Positions 52,396 through 60,582 of a stretch of 64,000 nucleotides of DNA are shown here, piece after piece. The notes beneath the pieces were generated by a model, which saw only the letters and a list, made by a program, of their open reading frames with translations, ran no database searches and was not told where the DNA came from. How positions within the stretch are numbered: the stretch's first letter is position 1; every line of letters begins with the position of its first letter. A program made the position numbers and the translations under genes. This stretch comes from Streptomyces roseirectus (GTDB lineage Bacteria > Actinomycetota > Actinomycetes > Streptomycetales > Streptomycetaceae), in contig NZ_CP060828.1 of assembly GCF_014489635.1 (NCBI RefSeq), positions 4,564,001 to 4,628,000 on the forward strand. The letters are read 5' to 3'.

Positions 52396-53271
52396 CTAGG
52401 AGAGTGTCAGGTCTGTCGTGATGGTTTCCCAGAGGGCGTCGAACCACCGCTGCGACTCCTCGACGAACGCGGCGTCCCGCTGCCCGGTGCGCTTCTCGAA
52501 GGAGAAGAGCAGGGACTCGGTCCCGCGCACGTCGTACATGTCGAGCACGCCCTCCTCGGTGGGCTCCTCGTACCGCGCGACCGTGTAGTAAGCCATCAGC
52601 GCCTCCTCGCCGTTGAGGAGGTACAGCTTGACCGGAGGGGTGAACGGCAGTGCTCTGAAAGTGACGTTGATGTCGATGCCGTGGGAGCGCAGCGCGCTGA
52701 GGTTGTAACGCAGCACCTGCCCCTGCGCGTTGCGCATCGCGAGCCACCGGTCGTGCACCGGGTCCTCGCCCTCGCTGGACCCGACCTGCACCGGGAACGC
52801 CAGGTTGATCTTCCGGGACGGCAGCATGATCCGCACGTCGATCTTTTCGGGCCGCACCGCCCCCGCGTGGATGAGCCGCAGCGGCTCACCGAGCGCGGGA
52901 ATCAGGCTCTCCGAGGTGAGGCAGGCCGCGTCGATGCGGACGTGCGGCACCTGGAAGGCGTCGATGAGCCGGGGCGCGAGGGCGACCATGGTCGGCCGGG
53001 GCTCCTCGCCCTCGACGACCGGCGTCTCCGCGATCCGGGGCGGGCTGCCCTTGCTGACGTTCGTCAGCAGCCCGTCCTCCTGGAGCGAGCGCAACGCCTG
53101 CCGCACGGCGCCTCGTTCCACCCCGAACTCGTCCGCCAGCTCGGCCTGGGTGGGGAGGCGGTCGCCCGCCTTGAGGTCCCCGATCCGGATCCGCTCCCGC
53201 AGGTTGTCGGCGATCTCCTGGGGCGAGAGCCTTCTGCCGGCGTCCACTGCCACCTTCCCCTGGGTCGTCAC
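52396..53271 (-). CDS. GntR-type HTH regulator with PLD-like C-terminal domain (copy 2)
   Basis: 291 aa. The N-terminal GntR winged helix (about 15-85: LSPQEIADNLRERIRIGDLK, LADEFGVERGAVRQALRSLQ) is followed by an effector domain with RIDAACLTSESL, DVRIMLPSRK, FRALPFTPPVKLYLLNGEEA and a C-terminal RWFDALWETI. The segment PPVKLYLLNGEEALMAYY resembles the HxKxxxxD half-motif of phospholipase-D folds with His and Asp lost, so a non-catalytic PLD-like sensor is likely. It is divergent from the 64-aa peptide gene and shares leader sequence with copy 3. GTG start at 53271; a GTG seven codons later is possible. Confidence 0.85.
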   Translation of the reverse strand: MTTQGKVAVDAGRRLSPQEIADNLRERIRIGDLKAGDRLPTQAELADEFGVERGAVRQALRSLQEDGLLTNVSKGSPPRIAETPVVEGEEPRPTMVALAPRLIDAFQVPHVRIDAACLTSESLIPALGEPLRLIHAGAVRPEKIDVRIMLPSRKINLAFPVQVGSSEGEDPVHDRWLAMRNAQGQVLRYNLSALRSHGIDINVTFRALPFTPPVKLYLLNGEEALMAYYTVARYEEPTEEGVLDMYDVRGTESLLFSFEKRTGQRDAAFVEESQRWFDALWETITTDLTLS

Positions 53272-53354
53272 GGTCGAACGCTACAACTCTCATCCATCTT
53301 AGGGCAGTTGCCGACAACTTGTTTGAGGGTTGGTGCCAAGTGGGGACAACATAA

Positions 53355-53377
53355 GTGAAGTTGGTTGCCAACTTTAC
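53355..53377. promoter_or_regulatory. Operator palindrome of cassette copy 2
   Basis: GTGAAGTTGG, 3 nt (TTG), CCAACTTTAC: 9 of 10 positions match as an inverted repeat. It lies 30 nt before the peptide start at 53407 and 84 nt before regulator copy 2. Nearly identical to 54583-54605. Confidence 0.75.
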
Positions 53378-53406
53378 CGAGTTGGACGGAGAAAGAGGTG
53401 AACCCC

Positions 53407-53601
53407 ATGCCCACGCCCCTCGGCGCGACAGCCCTGATCACCGCCGCCCTCGAACAGGCCGTCCAGTGGAAGTACGGCACGACTGGCACGGTCGCCCTCC
53501 TGCTGATCACCGTCGGCATCAGGGCGAGGATCCCCACCCTGACCTCGATCGGCGCCGTGCTCCTCGCCGCGCTGATGACAACTCCCGCCGTCAGCTCGTG
53601 A
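53407..53601 (+). CDS. 64-aa two-helix membrane peptide (copy 2)
   Basis: ATG 53407 follows AGAGGTGA with 5-nt spacing. Two hydrophobic segments (GTTGTVALLLITVGI and IGAVLLAALM) flank RARIPTL, then LMTTPAVSS. Homology to the 60-aa peptide at 51460 is visible in G-x-RAR, the spacing between helices and the LMT end. It is divergent from regulator copy 2 and overlaps the end of the convergent copy 3 gene by 11 nt. The operator palindrome lies just upstream, so its expression is probably controlled by the regulators. Confidence 0.75.
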   Translation: MPTPLGATALITAALEQAVQWKYGTTGTVALLLITVGIRARIPTLTSIGAVLLAALMTTPAVSS

Positions 53602-54499
53602 GTTGAAGGTCCGAGCTGATCGTCCCCCACAGCGCGTCGAACCAGAGCCGGGACTGCTCGACGAACGTCGTGTCGCGCGCCCCGGCCCCCCGGCCGAACG
53701 CGAACAGCATGGACTGGGTCCCCTCGGCGTCGTACGTCTCCACCCGCTCGTCGTTGATCAGCTGCTCGCGCCGGCGCAGCGTGTAGTAGGCGAACAGCGC
53801 CTCGTCCCCGTTGAGCAGGTACAGCTTGACCGGCGGTGTGAACGGCAGTGCGCGGAAGGCGACTTGGACGTCGATGCCGTGCGTCTGGCGCAGCGCGAGG
53901 AGGTTGTGCTTGAGCACCTGGCCCTGCGCGTTGCGGTGCAGCAGCCAGTGTTCGCGCAGCCTCCCCGACGCCGAACCGTCCAGCGAGGCGGGGAAGGCGA
54001 GCGGGATGTTGCGCGACGGCAGCAGCACCCGCACGTCGACCTTGGCCGGATTCATTCGCCCCGCGTGGATGTGCCGCAGGGGTTCGCCCATGGCAAGTGT
54101 CAGTGAGACGGCGGTGAGGCAGAGCGCGTCGATGCGGACGTGATCGGCCTCGAACGCCTCCGCTATGCGCGGCGCGAGCGCGACCGTCGTCGGCTGCGGC
54201 GGGGTTTCGGGGCCCCAGTCGGTGAGCCCAACTCGCAGGTCGACGGCGACAGTTGCGGGCGCGCCCTTGGTCATGTTGGTCAGCAGGCGCTCCGCCTGGA
54301 GGATGCGCAGGGCCTGCCGGACAGCGCCCCGCTCCACCCCGAACTCGTCCGCCAACCGGGCCTGCGTGGGCATGCGTTCACCGGGCCGCAGCACTCCGGT
54401 CCTGATCCGGGTGCGCAGTTCGTCGGCCACCTCGCGGTGTGACTTCTGTGGCCGCTGTGGCCTTTTCCGTCCATTGACGGAGGCGGGTTCCGGCTCCAC
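53591..54499 (-). CDS. GntR-type HTH regulator with PLD-like C-terminal domain (copy 3)
   Basis: 302 aa from GTG 54499 (a TTG at 54514 is in frame). Same architecture as copy 2: HTH (HREVADELRTRIRTGVLRPG, LADEFGVERGAVRQALRILQ) and effector domain (VDVRVLLPSRNIPLAFP, FRALPFTPPVKLYLLNGDEA, LWFDALWGTIS). The two are clearly paralogous along their length. Its leader resembles that of copy 2 (AAGATGG followed by GTTGTA). It has the operator palindrome upstream but no small hydrophobic peptide on the other side. Confidence 0.85.
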   Translation of the reverse strand: MEPEPASVNGRKRPQRPQKSHREVADELRTRIRTGVLRPGERMPTQARLADEFGVERGAVRQALRILQAERLLTNMTKGAPATVAVDLRVGLTDWGPETPPQPTTVALAPRIAEAFEADHVRIDALCLTAVSLTLAMGEPLRHIHAGRMNPAKVDVRVLLPSRNIPLAFPASLDGSASGRLREHWLLHRNAQGQVLKHNLLALRQTHGIDVQVAFRALPFTPPVKLYLLNGDEALFAYYTLRRREQLINDERVETYDAEGTQSMLFAFGRGAGARDTTFVEQSRLWFDALWGTISSDLQLTS

Positions 54500-54582
54500 G
54501 GCAAAACAGTACAACTTCCCGCCATCTTCGGACAGTTCCCCGGGAGATGGTTATGAGACGCTTCCAAGCGGACATAAGTACA

Positions 54583-54605
54583 GTGAAGTTGGCGACCAAC
54601 TTCAC
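54583..54605. promoter_or_regulatory. Operator palindrome of cassette copy 3
   Basis: GTGAAGTTGG, 3 nt (CGA), CCAACTTCAC: a perfect 10-bp inverted repeat. It matches the site at 53355-53377 in all but one arm base and in the 3-nt spacer length; both are preceded by GGACA and CATAAGT. Confidence 0.8.
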
Positions 54606-54835
54606 AAGACATGGTCGACATGGTCAAACTTTCAGATGGTTGGTCGGGCTCTCTTCCGGAGGGGAGCCGGGAGCCCGCAGATACGGCGGCCAGGCCGATA
54701 CGGCGGCCGAAGCCGCGACCGCACAGTCACAACCGCATACGAGGCACCACCGCACAGCCACAACCACATATCGCGAGCACAGTCACAACTTCATAAGCCA
54801 CAGCTACGAATGCACTACACCGTCAGAAGTAGGAC

Positions 54836-54880
54836 GGGCGTACCTCCGAAGTAGCTCAGCAGTAGCTCAGAGGTACGCCC
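54836..54880. terminator. Hairpin after acetyltransferase gene, loop with internal repeat
   Basis: GGGCGTACCTC (54836-54846) pairs perfectly with GAGGTACGCCC (54870-54880). The 23-nt loop contains GTAGCTCA twice. It lies 82 nt past the stop of the acetyltransferase gene, so termination is the simplest role. Confidence 0.6.
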
Positions 54881-54961
54881 GGACCAGTGACCGACGACCC
54901 CGACCGGAAGGGAGCGAAGCCACACCCCCTAGGGGAAACCCGCAGGGGAGTTCGACTCGAC

Positions 54962-56215
54962 TCAGAACATGTCCGGGCACCATGGCCGCCCGGACGTACG
55001 CAGCAGGGCGTCGGCCTCACGCACGGCGCCCGCTCGTACCTCCCGCACCCGGCCCAGCGCCGCCAGCCGCGCCACCGACTCGTCGCCCAGCCACAGCGAC
55101 GCGAGGTCGGTCACGTCCAGCGCGAGGTCGGCGCCCCGGGTGCTCCGAGCGCAGGACGCCCCCTCCGGCGACGCCGCCAGCAGGAACCGGCCCCCGGCCA
55201 GCCCCGCCGCGTCGTCCACCTCCAGGACCAGCTCGCCCGAGCCGGCGTACGTACGCGCCGCCAGGGCCCGCTCGACGTCCAGGATCCGCACCCACAGCCA
55301 GTCCGCGAGCTGGGTGATCCCCACGGCGCGGGGGTCGGGGAACAGCCGGGGCAGCAGGTCGTCGGGACCGCGCTGGCCCGACTTCACGGTGGTCACCCAG
55401 TCGATCGAGCACAGGAAGTGCCACAGCGCGCGCTCCGCCCGCGGGGACGTCCCGATCAGCCACTTCACCGTCAGCGTGTTCGCGGCCTGCCCGCCCCCGG
55501 TCCACGCGTCGTCGACCTCGTACGCCGCCATACCTTCGAGGGACCCCTCGGGCGAGCGGTACGCCACGAACGTCGGCACCGGGCGGTCCCCCTCGTAGAC
55601 CCGTAGTACTCCGGTCCCCGCGTCCCACCACTGCGGGACACGGCTGACCGCGCCGACCTGCCCCCGCCGCACCCGCTCGTGCAGCTCCGGCCCCGTCTTG
55701 CGCACCTCCTCCGGGTCCACCATCTCGATCCGCCCCCCGCACTCGGGCGCGGCCCACCGGGGGTCCAGCCCCGTGCGCGGCACGTCGATCGTCCACTCCG
55801 CGACGGACGTCGCCGGCCCGAACCCGTACCTCCCGTAGATCGCGTACTCGGCGGCGATCAGCGTGGCGGCGACGTCCCCCCGCTCCTTCGCGGCGCGCAG
55901 GTCCTCCCCCATCACCCGCGTCAGGATCCCCCGCCGCCGGTGCGTGGGCAGCACCGTCACGTTCGAGATCGCGTTCGCCGGTACCAACTGCCCGCCGGGG
56001 ACGGTGAGTTCCTGGTCGTACGACCGGAACGCCCCCACCACCCGGTCGCCCTCGAACACCCCGTACACCCGCTGCCCCGCGTCCGCGATCCGCCGTGCCT
56101 CGGCGCGCTCCTCCGAGACCGCCGGGGCTTGCAGGAACCCGGTGTTGAGCGCCCGCAGCCAGGCGGGCCGCTCGTCGTCGGTGATGAATCGGATATCGAA
56201 CGTGTCGTCGGTCAT
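54962..56215 (-). CDS. Eis-type GNAT N-acetyltransferase
   Basis: 417 aa, the usual length of Eis proteins. N-terminal GNAT domain with the acetyl-CoA loop ([20 protein letters not shown]), a second GNAT-like domain and a sterol-carrier-like C-terminal domain ([20 protein letters not shown]) ending in Phe, whose carboxylate acts in catalysis in Eis. Mycobacterial Eis acetylates aminoglycosides and protein lysines. Its presence close to APH-type genes is noted, but no operon links them. Confidence 0.9.
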   Translation of the reverse strand: MTDDTFDIRFITDDERPAWLRALNTGFLQAPAVSEERAEARRIADAGQRVYGVFEGDRVVGAFRSYDQELTVPGGQLVPANAISNVTVLPTHRRRGILTRVMGEDLRAAKERGDVAATLIAAEYAIYGRYGFGPATSVAEWTIDVPRTGLDPRWAAPECGGRIEMVDPEEVRKTGPELHERVRRGQVGAVSRVPQWWDAGTGVLRVYEGDRPVPTFVAYRSPEGSLEGMAAYEVDDAWTGGGQAANTLTVKWLIGTSPRAERALWHFLCSIDWVTTVKSGQRGPDDLLPRLFPDPRAVGITQLADWLWVRILDVERALAARTYAGSGELVLEVDDAAGLAGGRFLLAASPEGASCARSTRGADLALDVTDLASLWLGDESVARLAALGRVREVRAGAVREADALLRTSGRPWCPDMF

Positions 56216-56343
56216 ACGCCCACGCTAGACACCAAGCCCCGCCGCCCTCCAACGATTTGACCCACGCCGACGGCCGACTGCCCGGTCCCGAAAAAAAGTT
56301 TCCGGCCCATGGCAACCCTTTGCGTGGCCTGTGACCACAAAGA

Positions 56344-56390
56344 GCCGGATCAGGTGAGAAGCCGGATCCGGTCACGCCAGTGGCCGGATC
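56344..56390. repeat. Three GCCGGATC repeats upstream of GH74 gene
   Basis: GCCGGATC at 56344, 56361 and 56383; the second is part of the palindrome CCGGATCCGG. They lie 58-104 nt before the xyloglucanase start and may be regulator half-sites. No CebR site is seen there. Confidence 0.55.
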
Positions 56391-56447
56391 CAGCGCCTCC
56401 ACCGATCCACCGCACACCGAACGGCACACAAGGAGCCTCCCCTCCCC

Positions 56448-59117
56448 ATGACCACCCCCTCGACGACCCCCAGCTCCCACCGGGCCGCCCGCTCCCGCGC
56501 CCACACCCGGGGCCGCCACCGCCGCCGCTGGACCACCACCGCCGTCCTCCTCGCCGTCCCCGCCGCAGCCGTCCCCTACCTCCTGTTCACCCAGGACGAC
56601 TCCCAGGCCGCGACGATCGACACCGCGGCCTACTACCGCCTGATCTCCGTCCGCAGCGGCAAGGCCCTGGACGTCGACGCCTTCTCCACCGCCGACGGCA
56701 CCCGCATCCAGCAGTGGACCGACCAGAACACCGCCAACCAGCAGTGGAAGTTCCGCCCCACAAACGGCGGTTACTACGAACTCGTCAACCGCAACAGCGG
56801 CAAGGTCCTCGGCATAGCCGGCAACTCAACCGCCAAGTCGGCGGCGGCAGTTCAGCAGACCGATTCCTCATCGACCGCCCAGGAGTGGCGCGTCGACGAG
56901 ACGAACGGTGCCTTCACCCTCACCTCCCGCAGGAGCGGCCAGGTCCTGGACGTCTCCGGCGGCTCAACTGCCCAGGGAACGCCCGTCATTCAGTTCCCGG
57001 GCATCGGAAGCACCAACCAGCGCTGGAAGTTGGTGAAGGTGACCCCGGCGACGACCCCGGGCTCCTCGACCGGCACCACGCAGACGTCCGCCTCCGGACC
57101 GTACGCGTGGAAGAACGCCCAGGTCGTGGGCGGCGGTTACGTCACCGGCCTCGTCTTCAACTCCCGTGAGAAGAACCTCCTTTACGCCCGCACCGACATG
57201 GGCGGCGCCTACCGCTGGGACGCCGGCGCCAAGCAGTGGCTCCCCCTGACGGACTGGATCGGCGAGAAGGACTGGAACCTCCTCGGCATCGACTCCCTGG
57301 CCACCGACGCCGCCGACCCCAACCGCCTCTACCTCGCCGCCGGCACCTACACCAACGACTGGGCGGGCAACGGCGCGATCCTGCGCTCCACCGACCGGGG
57401 CCGCACCTTCCAGCGCACCGACCTCCCCTTCAAGGTCGGCGGCAACGAGGACGGCCGCGGCGCGGGCGAACGCCTCGTCATCGACCCCGCGAACCACGCC
57501 AACCTCCTCCTGGGCACCCGCAAGAACGGCCTGTGGCGCAGCACGGACTTCGGGTCGACTTGGCGTCAGGTCACGGGCTTCCCGGTCCGGGACGGCGTCC
57601 CCGTCACCTTCGTCACCTACGGCCCGGCGGGCAGCGGAACGGTCTACGCCGGGACGGCCGACAAGTCCGCGCCCCTGTACCGCTCCACCGACGGCGGCAC
57701 CACCTGGAAGCCCGTCGCCGGCCAGCCGACCGGTCAACTCCCGCAGCACGGCGTCCTGTCGGGCGACGGCACCCTGTACCTGACCTACACCGACGCCCTC
57801 GGCCCCAACGGCGTGACGGCGGGCTCGGTCTGGAAGTACACCGCGTCCGGCGTGTGGAAGAACATCTCGCCCTCGCAAGGCAGTTACGGCTTCTCCGGCC
57901 TCGCCGTCGACCCGCGTGACCCGTCCACGGTGATGGTCACGACCCTCGACCGCTGGTGGCCCGAGGACGAGATCTACCGGACGACGGACGGCGGTTCGAC
58001 CTGGAAGGCGCTGGCCGAGAAGTCCGTGCGCGACGCCTCCGCCGCCCCGTACGTCGGCACCGGCGTCGGCCACTGGATGACGGCCCTCGCGATCGACCCC
58101 TTCGACTCCGGCCACGTCCTGTACGGCACCGGCAACGGCATCTGGCGCAGCCAGGACGCGAACGCCTCCGACACGGGCGGCACCAGCCACTGGACCGTCG
58201 GTGCGCAGGGCCTCGAAGAGACCGCGCTGCTGGACGCCGTCGCCCCGCCCGGCGGCGGGACCCTCGTCACCGCCATGGGTGACCAGGGCGGTTTCCACTA
58301 CGACGGCGCCCTGACCAAGGTGCCCACCGGACGCCTGAGCAACCCCCTCATGACCAACAGCACCAGCATCGACTTCGCCCAGTCCAGCCCCTCGACGATG
58401 GTCCGCGTCGGCCGTGGCGGCAAGCAGGACGGCGCGTACTCCACCGACGGCGGCCGCACCTGGACCGGGTTCACGTCGGAGCCGGTGCCCAGCGCCGACA
58501 GCGGCCACGTAGCTCTTTCGGCCGACGGCTCCGCGATCGTCTGGACGGAGTCCGGCCAGGCCCCCTACCGCTCCACCGACAGGGGTACGACCTGGTCCCG
58601 CTCGGCGGGTCTTCCGGCTAACTCGGAAGTAGTAGCCGACCGCTCCACCTCCGGCACCTTCTACTCCCTGTCCAACGGCACCCTCTACGCCAGCACCGAC
58701 GCGGGCGCGACCTTCACCCCCCGGGCCACGAACCTCCCCGGCGGCCGTCTGTCCGTCACCCCCGGCGCTGCCGGTGACCTGTGGCTCTCCGGTGGTTCGG
58801 GCGGTCTCCTGCACTCCACGGACGCGGGCCGTACCTTCACCAAGGTCTCCACGGTGCAGTCCGCCTCGGCCCTCGGCTTCGGCAAGCCGGCTCCGGGTTC
58901 TTCCCAGCAGACGCTCTACGTGATCGCCACCGTCAACAACACCCCCGGCGTCTACCGCTCCACCGACCGGGCCGCCACCTGGGTCCGCGTCAACGACAAC
59001 GCCCACCAATGGGGCGCGCTGACCGGCACCGCCGTCATCACCGGCGACCCCGACACCTTCGGCCGCGTCTACATCGGCACCAACGGCCGCGGCCTCCAGT
59101 ACGGCGACCCTTCCTGA
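56448..59117 (+). CDS. Secreted GH74 xyloglucanase with N-terminal ricin-type lectin
   Basis: 889 aa from ATG 56448 (GGAG upstream). A long basic N-terminus and one helix (WTTTAVLLAVPAAAVPYLLF) lead to a ricin-B trefoil (about 60-195; QW motifs TANQQWKF, TAQEWRV, TNQRWKL), a Thr/Ser linker and a double seven-bladed propeller of GH74 type (YVTGLVFNSREKNLLYARTD, MGGAYRWD, GHWMTALAIDPFDSGHVLYG). Repeated STDGGTTW/STDRGTTW Asp-box-like turns mark blades. The order lectin-then-GH74 is uncommon; the binding domain is usually C-terminal. It should degrade xyloglucan in plant debris. Confidence 0.9.
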   Translation: MTTPSTTPSSHRAARSRAHTRGRHRRRWTTTAVLLAVPAAAVPYLLFTQDDSQAATIDTAAYYRLISVRSGKALDVDAFSTADGTRIQQWTDQNTANQQWKFRPTNGGYYELVNRNSGKVLGIAGNSTAKSAAAVQQTDSSSTAQEWRVDETNGAFTLTSRRSGQVLDVSGGSTAQGTPVIQFPGIGSTNQRWKLVKVTPATTPGSSTGTTQTSASGPYAWKNAQVVGGGYVTGLVFNSREKNLLYARTDMGGAYRWDAGAKQWLPLTDWIGEKDWNLLGIDSLATDAADPNRLYLAAGTYTNDWAGNGAILRSTDRGRTFQRTDLPFKVGGNEDGRGAGERLVIDPANHANLLLGTRKNGLWRSTDFGSTWRQVTGFPVRDGVPVTFVTYGPAGSGTVYAGTADKSAPLYRSTDGGTTWKPVAGQPTGQLPQHGVLSGDGTLYLTYTDALGPNGVTAGSVWKYTASGVWKNISPSQGSYGFSGLAVDPRDPSTVMVTTLDRWWPEDEIYRTTDGGSTWKALAEKSVRDASAAPYVGTGVGHWMTALAIDPFDSGHVLYGTGNGIWRSQDANASDTGGTSHWTVGAQGLEETALLDAVAPPGGGTLVTAMGDQGGFHYDGALTKVPTGRLSNPLMTNSTSIDFAQSSPSTMVRVGRGGKQDGAYSTDGGRTWTGFTSEPVPSADSGHVALSADGSAIVWTESGQAPYRSTDRGTTWSRSAGLPANSEVVADRSTSGTFYSLSNGTLYASTDAGATFTPRATNLPGGRLSVTPGAAGDLWLSGGSGGLLHSTDAGRTFTKVSTVQSASALGFGKPAPGSSQQTLYVIATVNNTPGVYRSTDRAATWVRVNDNAHQWGALTGTAVITGDPDTFGRVYIGTNGRGLQYGDPS

Positions 59118-59160
59118 TCCACCCCGGGGCGGCCCCACCCGCCCCACCCCTCTCCCCGCC

Positions 59161-59676
59161 TCACCCCAGCAGGTCGTCCACCTGGGCCTCACCCTCCCGA
59201 TACCTGCGAGTGATCTCCGCCCCGCAGTCGTCCGCCGCCCGCTGCAACCCCTGTCTACGCCGGGAGACCTCCTGCTCGTAGCCCTCAAGTCTCCCCATCG
59301 CCTCGGTCAGCTCCCCGTCCGTGCGGGCGGACAGGTCCGACAGCTCCACCTCGCCCAGCATCTCCGCGGCCAGCCTCCGGTACTCCTCCCCCCGAGGGGT
59401 ACCGAGCGTCACGTGCCGAGCGGACGACCGGTACCGGGCCGGTCCGTCCGCCAGGATCTCCGACAGCCGCTCCACCACTCCCCCCACCACGGCGGCCCCC
59501 CGGCACGCCAACTCCGCCCGCAGGATGTCGATCCGCCCCTGCAACAGCCGCCGCACGTAACTGAGATCCGCCTCGTCCCGGAGCGCGTCCCGCCGCATGT
59601 CGCGCAGCTCGGCCAGGCTGAGCCGGGACAGGTCGTACTCCTCGTACCGCGTGCCCGATGTACTGAGTGTGCTCAT
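59161..59676 (-). CDS. rsiG: RsiG, c-di-GMP-dependent anti-sigma factor of WhiG
   Basis: 171 aa, helical. Both signature motifs E-x3-S-x2-R-x3-Q-x3-D are present: E35, S39, R42, Q46, D50 and E134, S138, R141, Q145, D149. In Streptomyces these bind a c-di-GMP dimer so that RsiG holds the sporulation sigma factor WhiG inactive until c-di-GMP falls. No WhiG gene is adjacent. The gene is convergent with GH74 and divergent from dtd. Confidence 0.92.
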   Translation of the reverse strand: MSTLSTSGTRYEEYDLSRLSLAELRDMRRDALRDEADLSYVRRLLQGRIDILRAELACRGAAVVGGVVERLSEILADGPARYRSSARHVTLGTPRGEEYRRLAAEMLGEVELSDLSARTDGELTEAMGRLEGYEQEVSRRRQGLQRAADDCGAEITRRYREGEAQVDDLLG

Positions 59677-59812
59677 CCGCCTCTACCGTCCCCTCGACCG
59701 GCGTGTGGGAAGCATGGTGCCACCCCAAGTGGCCGCTATGTGACCGAGTGCCCCCGAACGGCCCCAGATGGGGGCTTTCGACACCCACTTTCGCCCCCGG
59801 CATGATGGGCGC

Positions 59813-60238
59813 ATGCGAGCGGTAGTACAGAGAGCGGACGGCGCGAGCGTCGTCGTCGACGGCGAGACGGTGGGCGAGTTCACCGGCGAGGGCCTGTGCG
59901 TCCTGGTGGGCGTGACTCACGACGACACGAAGGAGAAAGCAGCCCAACTGGCCCGAAAACTATGGACGATCCGCATGCTGACGGACGAGCGGTCCTGCAG
60001 CGACACCAACGCCCCCCTCCTCGTCATCAGCCAGTTCACCCTCTACGGCGACGCCCGCAAGGGCCGCCGCCCCACCTGGAACGCCGCCGCCCCCGGCACC
60101 CTCGCCGAACCCCTGGTCGACACCGTCGTTTCGGAACTACGTACGCTGGGCGCAACCGTGACAACAGGCCACTTCGGCGCCCAAATGCGAGTAACCCTGA
60201 CGAACGACGGCCCTTTCACGGTCCTGCTCGACATCTGA
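59813..60238 (+). CDS. dtd: D-aminoacyl-tRNA deacylase
   Basis: 141 aa from ATG 59813, full length for Dtd. Conserved [18 protein letters not shown] at the N-terminus, [15 protein letters not shown] in the middle and the GPFTVLLDI end. It hydrolyses D-amino acids mischarged onto tRNA (e.g. D-Tyr-tRNA). Confidence 0.95.
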   Translation: MRAVVQRADGASVVVDGETVGEFTGEGLCVLVGVTHDDTKEKAAQLARKLWTIRMLTDERSCSDTNAPLLVISQFTLYGDARKGRRPTWNAAAPGTLAEPLVDTVVSELRTLGATVTTGHFGAQMRVTLTNDGPFTVLLDI

Positions 60239-60582
60239 GGCTCCCGCGGGCACGCCCACCCGAATACACCCCCGGCACAACGCGCGCACGGACGACCCCG
60301 GCATGGGGATCGACGTGGACGTCCGGGACGACGCGCAGTTCGAGGTGTTTCTGACCCTGGCCCTGGCCCTGGCCCCCACACGATCCACGCCGAGGCCGGC
60401 CAGGGCGACCACCCGCCGGCTGGCCCTCACCCCGCAGGAGCACGCCCCGACCTCACCGCACGGTCGGCCCGGCACGGAATCCCGCCCACAGCCCTACCCC
60501 CGGCGCCCTAGCCCTCACGAGCTACCCCTGAAGAGCCACCCGGGCCCCACCCCTGAGGGCCAGCCCAAGGCCGGCCTCACCC
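60239..60582. other. Intergenic region between dtd and ygfZ-like gene
   Basis: 344 bp of very C-rich sequence without a convincing gene. A 119-codon frame starts at 60303 (MGIDVDVRDDAQFEVFLTLA) but continues as Pro/Arg-rich text typical of noncoding high-GC DNA and has no ribosome site. A CCCTGG hexamer repeats four times near 60355-60377. Confidence 0.6.

Larger units (their letters stand above)
54500..54961. other. Intergenic region after regulator copy 3
   Basis: 462 bp without a credible gene. It holds the operator at 54583-54605, then GATACGGCGGCC repeats (54686, 54700 area), three GCACAGYCACAAC-like words (about 54721-54790) and the hairpin at 54836-54880. No peptide like those at 51460 and 53407 is encoded; the cassette may have lost it. 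Confidence 0.65.

Noticed and set aside
48199..54514. Cluster considered as an integrated mobile element
   Set aside because: No integrase, tRNA target or flanking direct repeat was seen; base composition matches neighbours.
54611..54796. 61-codon frame beyond the copy 3 operator, considered as a third small peptide
   Set aside because: It is hydrophilic and shows none of the helices, RAR or LMT features of the two real peptides.
54851..54870. GTAGCTCAG words resembling a tRNA D-arm
   Set aside because: No acceptor stem, anticodon or T-arm around them; they form the loop of a hairpin.
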